A stretch of 64,000 nucleotides of DNA from Mycolicibacterium litorale (GTDB lineage: Bacteria > Actinomycetota > Actinomycetes > Mycobacteriales > Mycobacteriaceae): assembly GCF_014218295.1 (NCBI RefSeq), contig NZ_AP023287.1, positions 1,984,001-2,048,000 of the forward strand, written 5' to 3'. Each line of letters starts with the position of its first letter. Position 1 is the stretch's first letter. Below are positions 1-8,486 of the stretch, piece after piece. The notes under the pieces are model-generated. The model had not been told where the DNA came from. It saw nothing but the letters and a program-made list of their open reading frames with translations, and did no database searches. The position numbers and the translations under genes are program-made.

Positions 1-717
1 GCCACCCGCGACGGTGACGACTGGATCCTCAACGGCGCGAAGATGTGGATCACGAACGGGTCGGTCGCCGACGTCGCGGTGGTCTGGGCCCGCAGCGACG
101 AAGGTATCCGCGGATTCGCCGTCCCCACCGACACTCCGGGTTTCACCGCCCACACCATCAAGTCGAAGATGTCGCTGCGGGCCTCGGTGACCAGCGAACT
201 GGTGCTCGAGGACGTCCGGCTGCCCGACAGCGCGCGCCTGCCCGGCGCGACCAGCCTGCGCGCCCCGCTGAGCTGCCTGAACGAGGCCCGGTTCGGCATC
301 GTGTTCGGTGCGTTGGGCGCCGCCCGTGACTGCCTGGAGACCGCGCTGGACTATTCACGCTCGCGGCGCCAATTCGATCGGGCGATCGCCGAATTCCAGC
401 TCACCCAGCAGAAACTCGCCGACATGACGCTCGAATACGGCAAGGGTCTGCTGCTCGCCCTCCATCTCGGGCGCCTCAAGGACGCCGGGGACATCGCCGG
501 CCACCAGGTCAGCCTCGGCAAGCTCAACAGTGTGCGCGAGGCGCTGACGATCGCCCGCACGGCGCGCACCATCCTCGGCGCCAGCGGCATCACCTCGGAG
601 TATCCGGTGATGCGGCATGCCAACAACCTCGAGTCGGTGCTGACCTACGAGGGCACCAGCGAGATGCATACTCTCATCATCGGCCAGGCGTTGACGGGAC
701 TGTCCGCGTTCCGCTGA
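1..717 (+). CDS. Acyl-CoA dehydrogenase, glutaryl-CoA dehydrogenase-like (5' end outside window)
   Basis: This is the C-terminal 238 residues of an acyl-CoA dehydrogenase; the reading frame is already open at base 1. The visible part holds the end of the FAD-binding beta domain (GDDWILNGAKMWITNG) and the helical C-terminal domain, with RSRRQF and the family end motif YEGTSEMHTLIIGQALTG, whose Glu is the expected catalytic base. That ending resembles glutaryl-CoA dehydrogenases, which oxidise and decarboxylate glutaryl-CoA to crotonyl-CoA, but substrate cannot be proved from a fragment. The fused E1 gene begins 28 nt downstream on the same strand, and a CoA-transferase follows, so a lysine/tryptophan or dicarboxylate breakdown unit is plausible. 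Confidence 0.9.
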   Translation, partial: ATRDGDDWILNGAKMWITNGSVADVAVVWARSDEGIRGFAVPTDTPGFTAHTIKSKMSLRASVTSELVLEDVRLPDSARLPGATSLRAPLSCLNEARFGIVFGALGAARDCLETALDYSRSRRQFDRAIAEFQLTQQKLADMTLEYGKGLLLALHLGRLKDAGDIAGHQVSLGKLNSVREALTIARTARTILGASGITSEYPVMRHANNLESVLTYEGTSEMHTLIIGQALTGLSAFR

Positions 718-745
718 CGGCCACGGCGTGAGTTCAGGAGGCCCG

Positions 746-2935
746 GTGGCCAGCACGAAACGTGAAGCCGTCGACGAACACTTCACGACCACGATCTCGG
801 CCCTGCCGCGCGGCGCGGCACGGCGGCGCGGGGACGACGACGCCGTCCGCGACGGGTCCACGGTGACTGTGCACGAGGCGCTCTCGCTGTTCGACGCCGC
901 GCTCGGCAGCCGTCACCTCGACCTGGCCGCCCGGTGGCTGCGCTCGCAGGGCCGCGGCTACTACACGATCGGATCGTCCGGTCACGAGGGCAACGCCGCC
1001 GTGGCGGCGGCGCTGCGCCCGACCGACCCGGCGCTGCTGCACTACCGCTCGGGTGGCTTCTTCCTCGCCCGCGCCCAGCAGGTCGACGACGGACTGTCCG
1101 CGGCGCTGCGAGATGTGCTGCTCGGTCTCGTCGCCGCCACCGAGGAGCCGATCTCCGGCGGCAGACACAAGGTCTTCGGCCGGGCCGACCTCAACATCAT
1201 TCCGCAGACCAGCACCATCGCCTCGCACCTGCCGCGTGCGGTCGGGGTGGCGTTCTCCACGGCGCGCGCCCGAAAACTCGGCGTGCCCTGCCACTGGCCC
1301 GACGACGCCGTCACGGTGTGCAGCTTCGGCGACGCCTCGGTCAACCACTCCACCGCGGTCGGGGCGCTCAACACCGCCATGCACACCGCCTATCAGGGCA
1401 TGCCGATGCCGCTGCTGTTCGTGTGCGAGGACAACGGCATCGGCATCTCCACCAGGACACCGCGCGGGTGGGTGGCCCGCACCTATGCGCATCGGGAAGG
1501 GTTGCAGTACTTCGCCGCCGACGGGTCCGATCTGGTGGCGAGCCTGGAGACCGCCCGCACGGCGGCGGCCTGGGTCCGCGCGCAGCGCCGCCCCGCCTTC
1601 CTGCACCTGTCCACGGTGCGGTTGATGGGCCACGCCGGCTCGGACTACGAACCGGCCTACCGCCGCCCGGACGAGATCACCGCCGACTTCGACCGCGACC
1701 CGGTGCTGTGTACCGCGAGAATGCTTGTGGCCGAGGGAATCCTGTCGCCGGACGAGGTGCTGGAACGCTACGAGGCGACCCGCCGCGACGTGATCGGCAT
1801 GGCCCGCGACGTCGCCGACCTGCCCCAGCTCGACACTCCCGACGCCGTGCTCCGCCCGCTGCGCGACAGCCTCGACGAGGCGGTGGCCGCGTCGGCCGCA
1901 CCGTATCCCGCGACCGAGGGGCCTGCGACTCCGATGACGGTGGCGCAGGCGATCAACCGCGCGCTGGCCGACACGCTGGCCCGCCACCCCGAGACGCTCG
2001 TCTTCGGTGAGGACGTGGCACGCAAGGGCGGCGTGTACGGGGTCACCCGCGGCCTGCAGCAGAAGACCGGTCCGGCCCGGGTGTTCGACACGCTGCTCGA
2101 CGAACAGGCCATCCTCGGCCTCGCGCTGGGCGCCGGAGTGTCGGGTCTGCTGCCGATCCCGGAGATCCAGTACCTCGCGTACTTCCACAACGCCGCCGAC
2201 CAGATCCGCGGTGAGGCCGCGACCCTGCAGTTCTTCGCCGATCGTCAGTACCGCAACCCCATGGTGGTGCGCGTCGCCGGATACGGATACCAGAAGGGGT
2301 TCGGCGGCCACTTCCACAACGACAACTCGATCGCGGCGATGCGCGACATCCCCGGGGTGGTGATCGCCTCGCCGGCGCGCCCCGACGACGCGGCGGCGAT
2401 GATGCACGCCTGCGTGGCCGCGGCGAAGTCGGCGGGTGCGGTGTGTCTGTATCTCGAGCCGATCGCGCTGTACCACACCAAGGATCTGCACACCGACGGC
2501 GACGAGCAGTGGCTGGCGCCGCTGCCGCAGCAGCCCGCGCCCATCGGCCGGGCGCGCACGTACGGCGACGGCGCCGACCTGACGATCCTCACCTTCGGCA
2601 ACGGGCTGTGGATGAGCCTGCGCGTGGCCGACCGCCTCGCCCGCATGCACATCGCCGCCCGGGTGGTCGACCTGCGCTGGCTGGCGCCGTTACCCGTCGA
2701 GGACATGCTGCGCGAGGCCCAGGCCACCGGACGTGTGCTCATCGTCGACGAGACCCGCGAGACCGGCGGGGTGGGCGAGGGTGTGCTCGCCGCACTGCTG
2801 GCCAACGGGTACACCGGCCGGGTCGACCGCGTGGCCAGCCGCGACAGCTTCATCCCGCTCGGCGACGCGGCGCTGCAGGTGCTGCTGAGCGAGGAGACCA
2901 TCGAGGCGGCGGCCATCAAGCTGGCCCGCGGGTGA
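746..2935 (+). CDS. 2-oxoacid dehydrogenase E1, fused alpha and beta subunits
   Basis: A thiamine-diphosphate enzyme of the branched-chain/pyruvate dehydrogenase E1 type with both subunits in one chain of about 729 residues. Residues about 60-390 are E1-alpha; the ThDP/Mg motif GDASVN, followed by FVCEDN, lies near residue 194. Residues from about 397 are E1-beta (TVAQAINRAL, FGEDVARKGG, LDEQAILGLALG). E1 decarboxylates a 2-oxoacid and passes the acyl group to an E2 lipoyl domain; no E2 or E3 gene is in the window. I chose GTG at 746 because AGGAG lies 5 nt upstream; an in-frame GTG at 728 would add six residues. The neighbouring glutaryl-CoA dehydrogenase-like gene and CoA-transferase hint at a 2-oxoacid leading to an acyl-CoA that is then oxidised; that is inference. 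Confidence 0.88.
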   Translation: MASTKREAVDEHFTTTISALPRGAARRRGDDDAVRDGSTVTVHEALSLFDAALGSRHLDLAARWLRSQGRGYYTIGSSGHEGNAAVAAALRPTDPALLHYRSGGFFLARAQQVDDGLSAALRDVLLGLVAATEEPISGGRHKVFGRADLNIIPQTSTIASHLPRAVGVAFSTARARKLGVPCHWPDDAVTVCSFGDASVNHSTAVGALNTAMHTAYQGMPMPLLFVCEDNGIGISTRTPRGWVARTYAHREGLQYFAADGSDLVASLETARTAAAWVRAQRRPAFLHLSTVRLMGHAGSDYEPAYRRPDEITADFDRDPVLCTARMLVAEGILSPDEVLERYEATRRDVIGMARDVADLPQLDTPDAVLRPLRDSLDEAVAASAAPYPATEGPATPMTVAQAINRALADTLARHPETLVFGEDVARKGGVYGVTRGLQQKTGPARVFDTLLDEQAILGLALGAGVSGLLPIPEIQYLAYFHNAADQIRGEAATLQFFADRQYRNPMVVRVAGYGYQKGFGGHFHNDNSIAAMRDIPGVVIASPARPDDAAAMMHACVAAAKSAGAVCLYLEPIALYHTKDLHTDGDEQWLAPLPQQPAPIGRARTYGDGADLTILTFGNGLWMSLRVADRLARMHIAARVVDLRWLAPLPVEDMLREAQATGRVLIVDETRETGGVGEGVLAALLANGYTGRVDRVASRDSFIPLGDAALQVLLSEETIEAAAIKLARG

Positions 2936-2955
2936 CCGCTTGCTAACTTGAGCGG

Positions 2956-4173
2956 ATGCAGTCAACGGATCCGTTCCGGCCACTCGCCGGGGTGCGCATC
3001 GTCGAGATCTCGAGTTTCGTCGCGGTACCGCTGGCGGGGATGACGTTGACGCAGCTGGGCGCCGAGGTGGTGCGTGTCGACCCCGTCGGTGGAGCCGCGG
3101 ACTATCGGCGCTGGCCGGTCACCGACGCCGGAGACAGCATCTACTGGGCCGGCCTGAACAAGGGTAAGCGCTCGGTCGCGGTGGACATGCGATCCGCCGA
3201 GGGGCAGGAACTGGTGACCCGCCTGATCGCCGACGCCGGCGTGCTGATCACGAATGTGGCTGGGCGGCAGTGGCATTCGTACGACACGTTGGTCGAGCAC
3301 CGGCCGGACCTGATCCACGTCGAGGTGTCGGGCCGTGCCGACGGCGGTACAGGGGTCGACTACACGGTCAACGCCGCGACGGGTTTCCCGCTGGTGACGG
3401 GCCCGGCCGAGCTCGCCACCCCGGTCAACCACGTGCTGCCCGCATGGGACGTGTCGTGCGGGCTGTACGCCGCGCTCGCGGTCACCGCCGCGCTGCGCCA
3501 CCGCGACGCCACCGGTGCGGGGACGCGGATCAGCATCCCGCTGGAGAACGTGGCGCTGGCGACGGCGGGCAACCTCGCGTTCCTCACCGAGGCGATGCTG
3601 GCCGGCACGACGCGGCCCCGCGTCGGCAATTCGCTGTACGGCACCTACGGCCAGCACTTCGTCACCGGCGACGGCGCGGCCTTCATGGTGGTGGCCCTGA
3701 CCAACCGGCACTTCCGCGACCTCACCGAACTCACCGGGACGGCGAAAGCCGTTGCGGCGCTGGCCGAGGCGCTGGGCGCGGACTTCGGCGACGAGGGGGA
3801 GCGCTACCGGCACCGCGCGGCGCTGACCGGGCTGTTCACGGTCTGGTTCAGTGCGCACACCGCCGAGGAGGTGGCCGCCGCCCTGTCCGGCACGTCGGTG
3901 CTGTGGGAGCGCTACCGCAGCTTCGCCGAGGTGGCCGCCGACGAGCGGGTCACCGCCAACCCGCTGTTCACCGAACTGGACCAGCCGCGCATCGGCCGAC
4001 ACCTCGCACCCGGCCTGCCCGTCGCGATCGACGGTGCGTACCCGCCCGCCGTTCCCGCGCCCGCCCTCGGCGACGACACCGCGGCGGTGCTCACCGAGTG
4101 GCTGGGCGTCTCCGCCCAGGACATCACCCGCCTGACCGAATCGGGATGCGTGGCAACAGGTACCGACGCGTGA
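2956..4173 (+). CDS. CoA-transferase family III (CaiB/BaiF type)
   Basis: A 405-residue CaiB/BaiF (formyl-CoA transferase-like) enzyme that moves CoA between carboxylic acids through an aspartyl-CoA thioester intermediate. The N-terminus LAGVRIVEISSFVAVPLAGM and the segment AEVVRVDP are typical. The catalytic Asp is probably the one in GVDYTVNAATGFPLVTGP, where many family members have a longer xYDxxxQ-type segment. The hexamer TAACTT at 2944-2949 lies 6 nt before the ATG, so a leaderless transcript from its own promoter is possible although it follows the E1 gene by only 20 nt. Its stop overlaps the start of the thioesterase gene (GTGA), indicating coupling. The substrate is unknown; glutarate or another dicarboxylate would suit the neighbours. 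Confidence 0.88.
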   Translation: MQSTDPFRPLAGVRIVEISSFVAVPLAGMTLTQLGAEVVRVDPVGGAADYRRWPVTDAGDSIYWAGLNKGKRSVAVDMRSAEGQELVTRLIADAGVLITNVAGRQWHSYDTLVEHRPDLIHVEVSGRADGGTGVDYTVNAATGFPLVTGPAELATPVNHVLPAWDVSCGLYAALAVTAALRHRDATGAGTRISIPLENVALATAGNLAFLTEAMLAGTTRPRVGNSLYGTYGQHFVTGDGAAFMVVALTNRHFRDLTELTGTAKAVAALAEALGADFGDEGERYRHRAALTGLFTVWFSAHTAEEVAAALSGTSVLWERYRSFAEVAADERVTANPLFTELDQPRIGRHLAPGLPVAIDGAYPPAVPAPALGDDTAAVLTEWLGVSAQDITRLTESGCVATGTDA

Positions 4174-4982
4174 GCCGCCTGCTCGAGCTCATCGGCGTGA
4201 CGCCGGGGGAGGGTGCGGGCGCGTTCGCCGGTGTCCCGAGTGGGCCGGCGGGCAAACGCGCCTACGGCGGTCAGTTCGCCGCACAGAGCCTGGCGGCCGC
4301 CGCCCGCACCGTCGACCCTGACCGGCTCCCCACCAACCTGCACCTGCAGTTCCTGCGCGGCGGTGAGGCCGGTGACCCGATCGGCTACACCGTCACGCCG
4401 GTGTACGACGGGCGCACCACGGCGTCGCGTCGCGTCGAATCGCGCCAGGACGGGCGGCTGCTCACCACGGCCACCGTGTCGTTCGCGGTGCCGATGGCCG
4501 GACCCGAGCACGGCCGCCGCACACCGCTTCCCGTCGATCCGGACACGCTGGAACGCACGGGTCCGCCCGGGCCCGCCCCGTCCTTGCCGCTCGAGGAACT
4601 CGACATCCGCATCGTCGACGACCGCTCGGACGGGTTCGTCCGCCGGCTGTGGTGGCGCGCCACGGTCGCGCTGCCCGACGATCCGCTGGTGCACACCCTG
4701 GTCGCCGTCTACGTCACCGACCTGTACATGATCGACCCCGCACTGCAGGTGCACGGGCATTCGATGCGGGCGCGAACGCACCGCAGCGGCACCACCGATT
4801 CCTCGGTGTGGTTTCACCGGCCGGTGCGCGCCGACGAGTGGAATCTGCTGGAGTCGACCTCCCCGGCGGCGGCGCGGGGCCGCGGCGTCATCACGGCGAG
4901 CCTGGTGCGCGCCGACGGGGTCGTCGCCGCGACCCTGGTCCAGGAGGGACTCATCGCGGAGCGGGAACCGCGTCCGCGGTGA
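4170..4982 (+). CDS. Acyl-CoA thioesterase II (TesB family)
   Basis: A 270-residue double-hotdog thioesterase that hydrolyses acyl-CoA to free acid and CoA. KRAYGGQFAAQSLAAAARTV in the first hotdog, LHLQFLRGG, and TDLYMIDPALQVHGHSMRAR in the second are TesB hallmarks, and the length fits the family. I chose the GTG at 4170, which overlaps the TGA of the CoA-transferase by 4 nt; an ATG at 4146 would add eight residues. The 3' end overlaps the convergent adenylation/acyltransferase gene by 32 nt, so the two transcripts are antisense at their ends. It probably balances CoA esters made by the upstream enzymes. Confidence 0.88.
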   Translation: MSRLLELIGVTPGEGAGAFAGVPSGPAGKRAYGGQFAAQSLAAAARTVDPDRLPTNLHLQFLRGGEAGDPIGYTVTPVYDGRTTASRRVESRQDGRLLTTATVSFAVPMAGPEHGRRTPLPVDPDTLERTGPPGPAPSLPLEELDIRIVDDRSDGFVRRLWWRATVALPDDPLVHTLVAVYVTDLYMIDPALQVHGHSMRARTHRSGTTDSSVWFHRPVRADEWNLLESTSPAAARGRGVITASLVRADGVVAATLVQEGLIAEREPRPR

Positions 4983-7443
4983 GGGTGGCCCGCCGCGCGT
5001 GCAGCCTGCGGCGCACCAGCGTGATCGCCTGGGTGAGCAGGATTCCGACCGCGAGCGACGCCGCGACCCCGACGGCGGGGTGACCCTCGAACAGCGCGTA
5101 GACCTGGAAGTGCGTGAGGTAGGTGTAGAGCGACGCCTCGGCGACCACGCCCGCCACCACGGTGAGCCCGGCGGGAACGCGCAGGGCGGGCAACCAGATC
5201 AGCAGCAGGAAGCCCGTCAGCACCAGCACCTCGCGCTGCGTGTCGTCGAAGTAGCCGTACAGTCCCACCGCGACGGCGACGGTGACCGCGACGCGCTGCC
5301 ACACCGCGGTGGCCTTCGCCGCAGCCCAGCCGACCGCGAAGAACCAGAACGCCAGCATGGTGAACCAGGCGTCGCGGCCCAGGTCGAGTCCGAGGACGTC
5401 GTAGCGCAGTGCCAGACCGGCCGCCAGGAACATCGCGGCGAACACGAACGGCCGCCGGCGCTCGAGGCGATCCGCCGTGGGCAACGCGATGAGCGCAGCC
5501 AGCGCGACCAGGACCCACACCAGCACCTCGACGAACCACAGGCGTCCGGCCGTCATACTGTCGTGCGGACCCACGATCTTGTTGGCTAGCAACAGGTTCG
5601 AGAAGTGATAGTCGTCGGTCACCATCAGGGCCACGGCCACCCACAGTACCGACGGCACCGCGATCCAGGCGATCGTCGTGCGCAGGTGGCGCACCCGGTC
5701 TGCGCGCGGCGCGGGAGTCAGGCAGAACCGGCCGAAGTTGTAGCCGGCGATCCCGAGCAGTACGTGCGCACCGCCCCACAGCTCGAACAGCTCGGCGTGG
5801 GAGCCGACGATCAACACGATCGCGACGGCCCGCAGGGCGACGCTGGTCTCGAGCGTGGCGGTCCACCGCCGCCGGGGCGCCGTCCGGACCTGCAGATCGC
5901 GCAGCGGCAGGCGCTGCCAGTCGGCCGGCAGCCGGCCCAGCGCGCGTTCCAACCGCACCGACATCGCCACGTAGGTCAGTGAGTTGCCGCCGAGGTCGAC
6001 GAAGCTGGCGTCCGGATCGATCGAGTCCGGGTCCAGGTGCAGGACGTCGGCGAACACCGTCACCAGGTCGGCGGGCTGCTGCGGTGCCGGGTCGGCGAGC
6101 CCGTCGGCCAGCGCCCGCACCGCGGGGTAGTCCGGTTTGCCGGTCGACAGCACCGGCAGTTCGTCGACGGCCACGGCCCGTACGGCGCTCGACGGGACAC
6201 CCGCGGTGTCCGCGGCCAGCCGTGCCACGTCCGCCGGATCGTGTGGGGGCGTCGCGGCGACGACCAGAGAGTCGTCGAGGTCGGTGCAGAGCGCGCGCAC
6301 ACCGTGCTCGCGCAGCGCGGCCTCGACGCGCTGGAGGTCGATGCGTAGCCCGTACATCTTGACGAACCGGCTACTGCGGCCGATCACCTCGTAGAGCCCG
6401 TCCGGCCGGCGGCGGGCGATGTCACCGGTGTGCAGGGCGTCGACCTCGGCGCCCCGCGACAGGTCGGCGGCGTCGTGGGCGTACCCCATCATCACGTTGG
6501 CGCCGCGGTAGACGAGTTCACCCGCGGCGTCGTCGGCCGGCCAGCCGTCGAGCGGTTCGATGGTGAAGGAACCGCCGGGAATGGGGCGTCCGATGCAGCC
6601 GGGGTGGTCGGCGGCCAGCTCGGGCGGGAGGTAGGCCATGCGGGACGTCGCCTCGGTCGCGCCGTACATCACGAACAGCTGCCAGCCGCGGGCGGCGCCG
6701 AGCCGGGCGTACCGGCGCACCCGCTCGGGTGCCAGCCGGCCGCCGGCCTGGGTGAGGTACCGAAGATGCGGCAGGTCCATCGCCTCGAAGCCCACGCGGT
6801 CGAGCAGGTCGAACGTATAGGGCACACCGGCGAACGTGGTGCCGCGGTGACGCCGGAACAGCGCCCAGAACTCGTCGTCGACCACGGAGTGCTCGGTGAG
6901 GATGAGCGCGGCGCCGCGCAGCAGGTGGCTGTGGACCACCGAGAGTCCGTAGCAGTACGACATCGGCAATGTGGTTGCGGCGCGGTCGGTGTCGCGGATG
7001 TCGAGGTATTCGGCGATGGCGGCGGCGTTGCTGGTCAGGTTGCGGCGGGACAGGCGCACGAGTTTCGGCGACCCGGTGCTGCCCGACGTCGACAACAGCA
7101 GGGCCAGGTCGTCGTGCAGGGCGTGGGCGCTGCCCGCGCGCCGGATGTGCAGCCCGTCGCCGTCGACGACGACGTCCGGGTCGTAGGTGTCGACCAGCTC
7201 GTCGTGCCCGCGCTCGGCGGCGACCGGCAGCACGACGTGGCCACCGGCCAGCGCGCCCAGGTAGTGCACCAGCGTGGGGAGGTCGTTACGGGTTTCGAGC
7301 AGCACCAGGCGACGGGTGGGTCCCAGTGCGGCGGCGACCTCCGACACCGCGTCGGCGAGGTCGCGGTAGGAGAGCCGCTGCGTATCGGTCAGCACGGCGA
7401 CCCGTTCACCGTGCCCGCGCAGACGGTCGACGAGCCCGGTCAT
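4951..7443 (-). CDS. Adenylation domain + carrier domain + membrane acyltransferase-3 fusion
   Basis: An 830-residue protein with three modules. Residues about 1-440 form an ANL adenylation domain: LLLSTSGSTGSPKLVRLS (from 116), MYGATEATSRM (259), HTGDIARRRPDG (338) and the A10 lysine in STGKPDYP (K436). Residues about 455-510 are a phosphopantetheine carrier with VDLGGNSLTYVAM (Ser488 is the attachment site). From about 530 to 815 an acyltransferase-3-type integral membrane domain follows (SVALRAVAIVLIVGSHAEL, then GIAGYNFGRFC and many hydrophobic helices). The predicted action is to activate a carboxylic or amino acid, load it on the built-in carrier and hand it to a membrane acyltransferase. 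Its ATG overlaps the stop of the iron-type ABC ATPase (ATGA), making it the last gene of that operon. Product and acceptor are unknown; a metallophore-like or envelope-modifying metabolite is speculation. Confidence 0.88.
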   Translation of the reverse strand: MTGLVDRLRGHGERVAVLTDTQRLSYRDLADAVSEVAAALGPTRRLVLLETRNDLPTLVHYLGALAGGHVVLPVAAERGHDELVDTYDPDVVVDGDGLHIRRAGSAHALHDDLALLLSTSGSTGSPKLVRLSRRNLTSNAAAIAEYLDIRDTDRAATTLPMSYCYGLSVVHSHLLRGAALILTEHSVVDDEFWALFRRHRGTTFAGVPYTFDLLDRVGFEAMDLPHLRYLTQAGGRLAPERVRRYARLGAARGWQLFVMYGATEATSRMAYLPPELAADHPGCIGRPIPGGSFTIEPLDGWPADDAAGELVYRGANVMMGYAHDAADLSRGAEVDALHTGDIARRRPDGLYEVIGRSSRFVKMYGLRIDLQRVEAALREHGVRALCTDLDDSLVVAATPPHDPADVARLAADTAGVPSSAVRAVAVDELPVLSTGKPDYPAVRALADGLADPAPQQPADLVTVFADVLHLDPDSIDPDASFVDLGGNSLTYVAMSVRLERALGRLPADWQRLPLRDLQVRTAPRRRWTATLETSVALRAVAIVLIVGSHAELFELWGGAHVLLGIAGYNFGRFCLTPAPRADRVRHLRTTIAWIAVPSVLWVAVALMVTDDYHFSNLLLANKIVGPHDSMTAGRLWFVEVLVWVLVALAALIALPTADRLERRRPFVFAAMFLAAGLALRYDVLGLDLGRDAWFTMLAFWFFAVGWAAAKATAVWQRVAVTVAVAVGLYGYFDDTQREVLVLTGFLLLIWLPALRVPAGLTVVAGVVAEASLYTYLTHFQVYALFEGHPAVGVAASLAVGILLTQAITLVRRRLHARRATLTADAVPAPR

Positions 7444-8486
7444 CGGAGGAGGATTCCGTCGCCCACCACGTCGATGCGCACCTTGGCGTCGACCGGCGGC
7501 GGGTCGAGGCTGTGCTGGCGCACCACGATCGGGTCGGCGTCGGCGGTCGGGTCGATGGTCACCAGCACGTCGTGACCGAGGAATTCGATGCCGATGACGG
7601 TGCCGACCGCGTCGAGGCGGCCGCTGTCGGCCACCACGGTCGCCACCACCTGCTCCGGGCGCAGCAGCACGGTGGCGGGGCCGTCCTCGGCGGCCCGAAC
7701 CGGGACGGGCCCCAGTGCGGTGTCGGCGACGCCGGCCCGCACCGTGCAGGGAAGTGTGATGCAGTCGCCCAGGAACTCGGCGGTGAACCGGTCGGTGGGA
7801 TGCCGGTACACCTGCTGCGGGCTGCCCACCTGAGTGAATCGGCCTGCGCGCATCACCGCCACCTGATCGGCGATCGACAGCGCCTCCTCCTGGTCGTGGG
7901 TCACCAGCAGCGTGGTCACGCCGGCCTTGGCGAGCAGGCCCGCGACGGCCTTGCGGGTGGCCGCACGCAACCCGGTGTCCAGTGAGCTGAACGGCTCGTC
8001 GAGCAGCATCAGATCGGGTTCGCGAGCCAGCGCCCTGGCCAGTGCGACGCGCTGCTGCTGACCGCCCGAGAGCTGATGTGGCCGGCGCGACGCGTAATCC
8101 CGATCCAGCGCAACGGTTTCGAGGAGTTCGGCGACCCGGGCGCGCACCGCCGCGCTGCGCGCGGAACCAGGCAGGCCGTAGGCGATGTTCTGGCCCACGG
8201 TCAGGTGGGGGAACAGCGCGCCGTCCTGGGCGACGTATCCGACGCTGCGACGGTGGGGCGGCACCGCGTTCGTCGGGCTCGCCACCTGCCGGCCCGCGAT
8301 GGTGATCGTGCCCGCATCCGGGGTCTCGAATCCGGCGATGAGCCGGAGCAACGTGGTCTTGCCGCATCCCGAGGCCCCGACGATGGCGGTGAGGGTGCCG
8401 GGCGCGAGGTCCAGATCGATGTGGTCGAGGACGGGGTTGCCGTGGAAAGCCTTTGCCAGGCCGCGCGTTTCAAGTATCGCGGTCAT
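7440..8486 (-). CDS. ABC transporter ATP-binding protein, ferric-iron (FbpC) type
   Basis: A 348-residue ATPase of the iron/sulfate/putrescine importer class. Walker A GASGCGKTT, signature LSGGQQQR, Walker B LMLLDEPFSSLD and the H-loop VTHDQEEAL are all intact. The C-terminal third is a TOBE-like regulatory region (PATVLLRPEQV, IEFLGHDVLVTI). It would energise uptake of the metal bound by the lipoprotein encoded two genes upstream. Start and stop both overlap neighbours by 4 nt (ATGA with the permease and with the adenylation/acyltransferase gene), so the set is translated as a coupled operon. FbpC-type proteins usually serve Fe(III); the exact ligand is inferred. Confidence 0.92.
   Translation of the reverse strand: MTAILETRGLAKAFHGNPVLDHIDLDLAPGTLTAIVGASGCGKTTLLRLIAGFETPDAGTITIAGRQVASPTNAVPPHRRSVGYVAQDGALFPHLTVGQNIAYGLPGSARSAAVRARVAELLETVALDRDYASRRPHQLSGGQQQRVALARALAREPDLMLLDEPFSSLDTGLRAATRKAVAGLLAKAGVTTLLVTHDQEEALSIADQVAVMRAGRFTQVGSPQQVYRHPTDRFTAEFLGDCITLPCTVRAGVADTALGPVPVRAAEDGPATVLLRPEQVVATVVADSGRLDAVGTVIGIEFLGHDVLVTIDPTADADPIVVRQHSLDPPPVDAKVRIDVVGDGILLR

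Noticed and set aside
734..2650. 638-codon open frame antisense to the E1 gene
   Set aside because: Shadow frame of a GC-rich coding gene: Arg/Gly/His-rich with no domain, and the plus-strand gene has clear motifs throughout.
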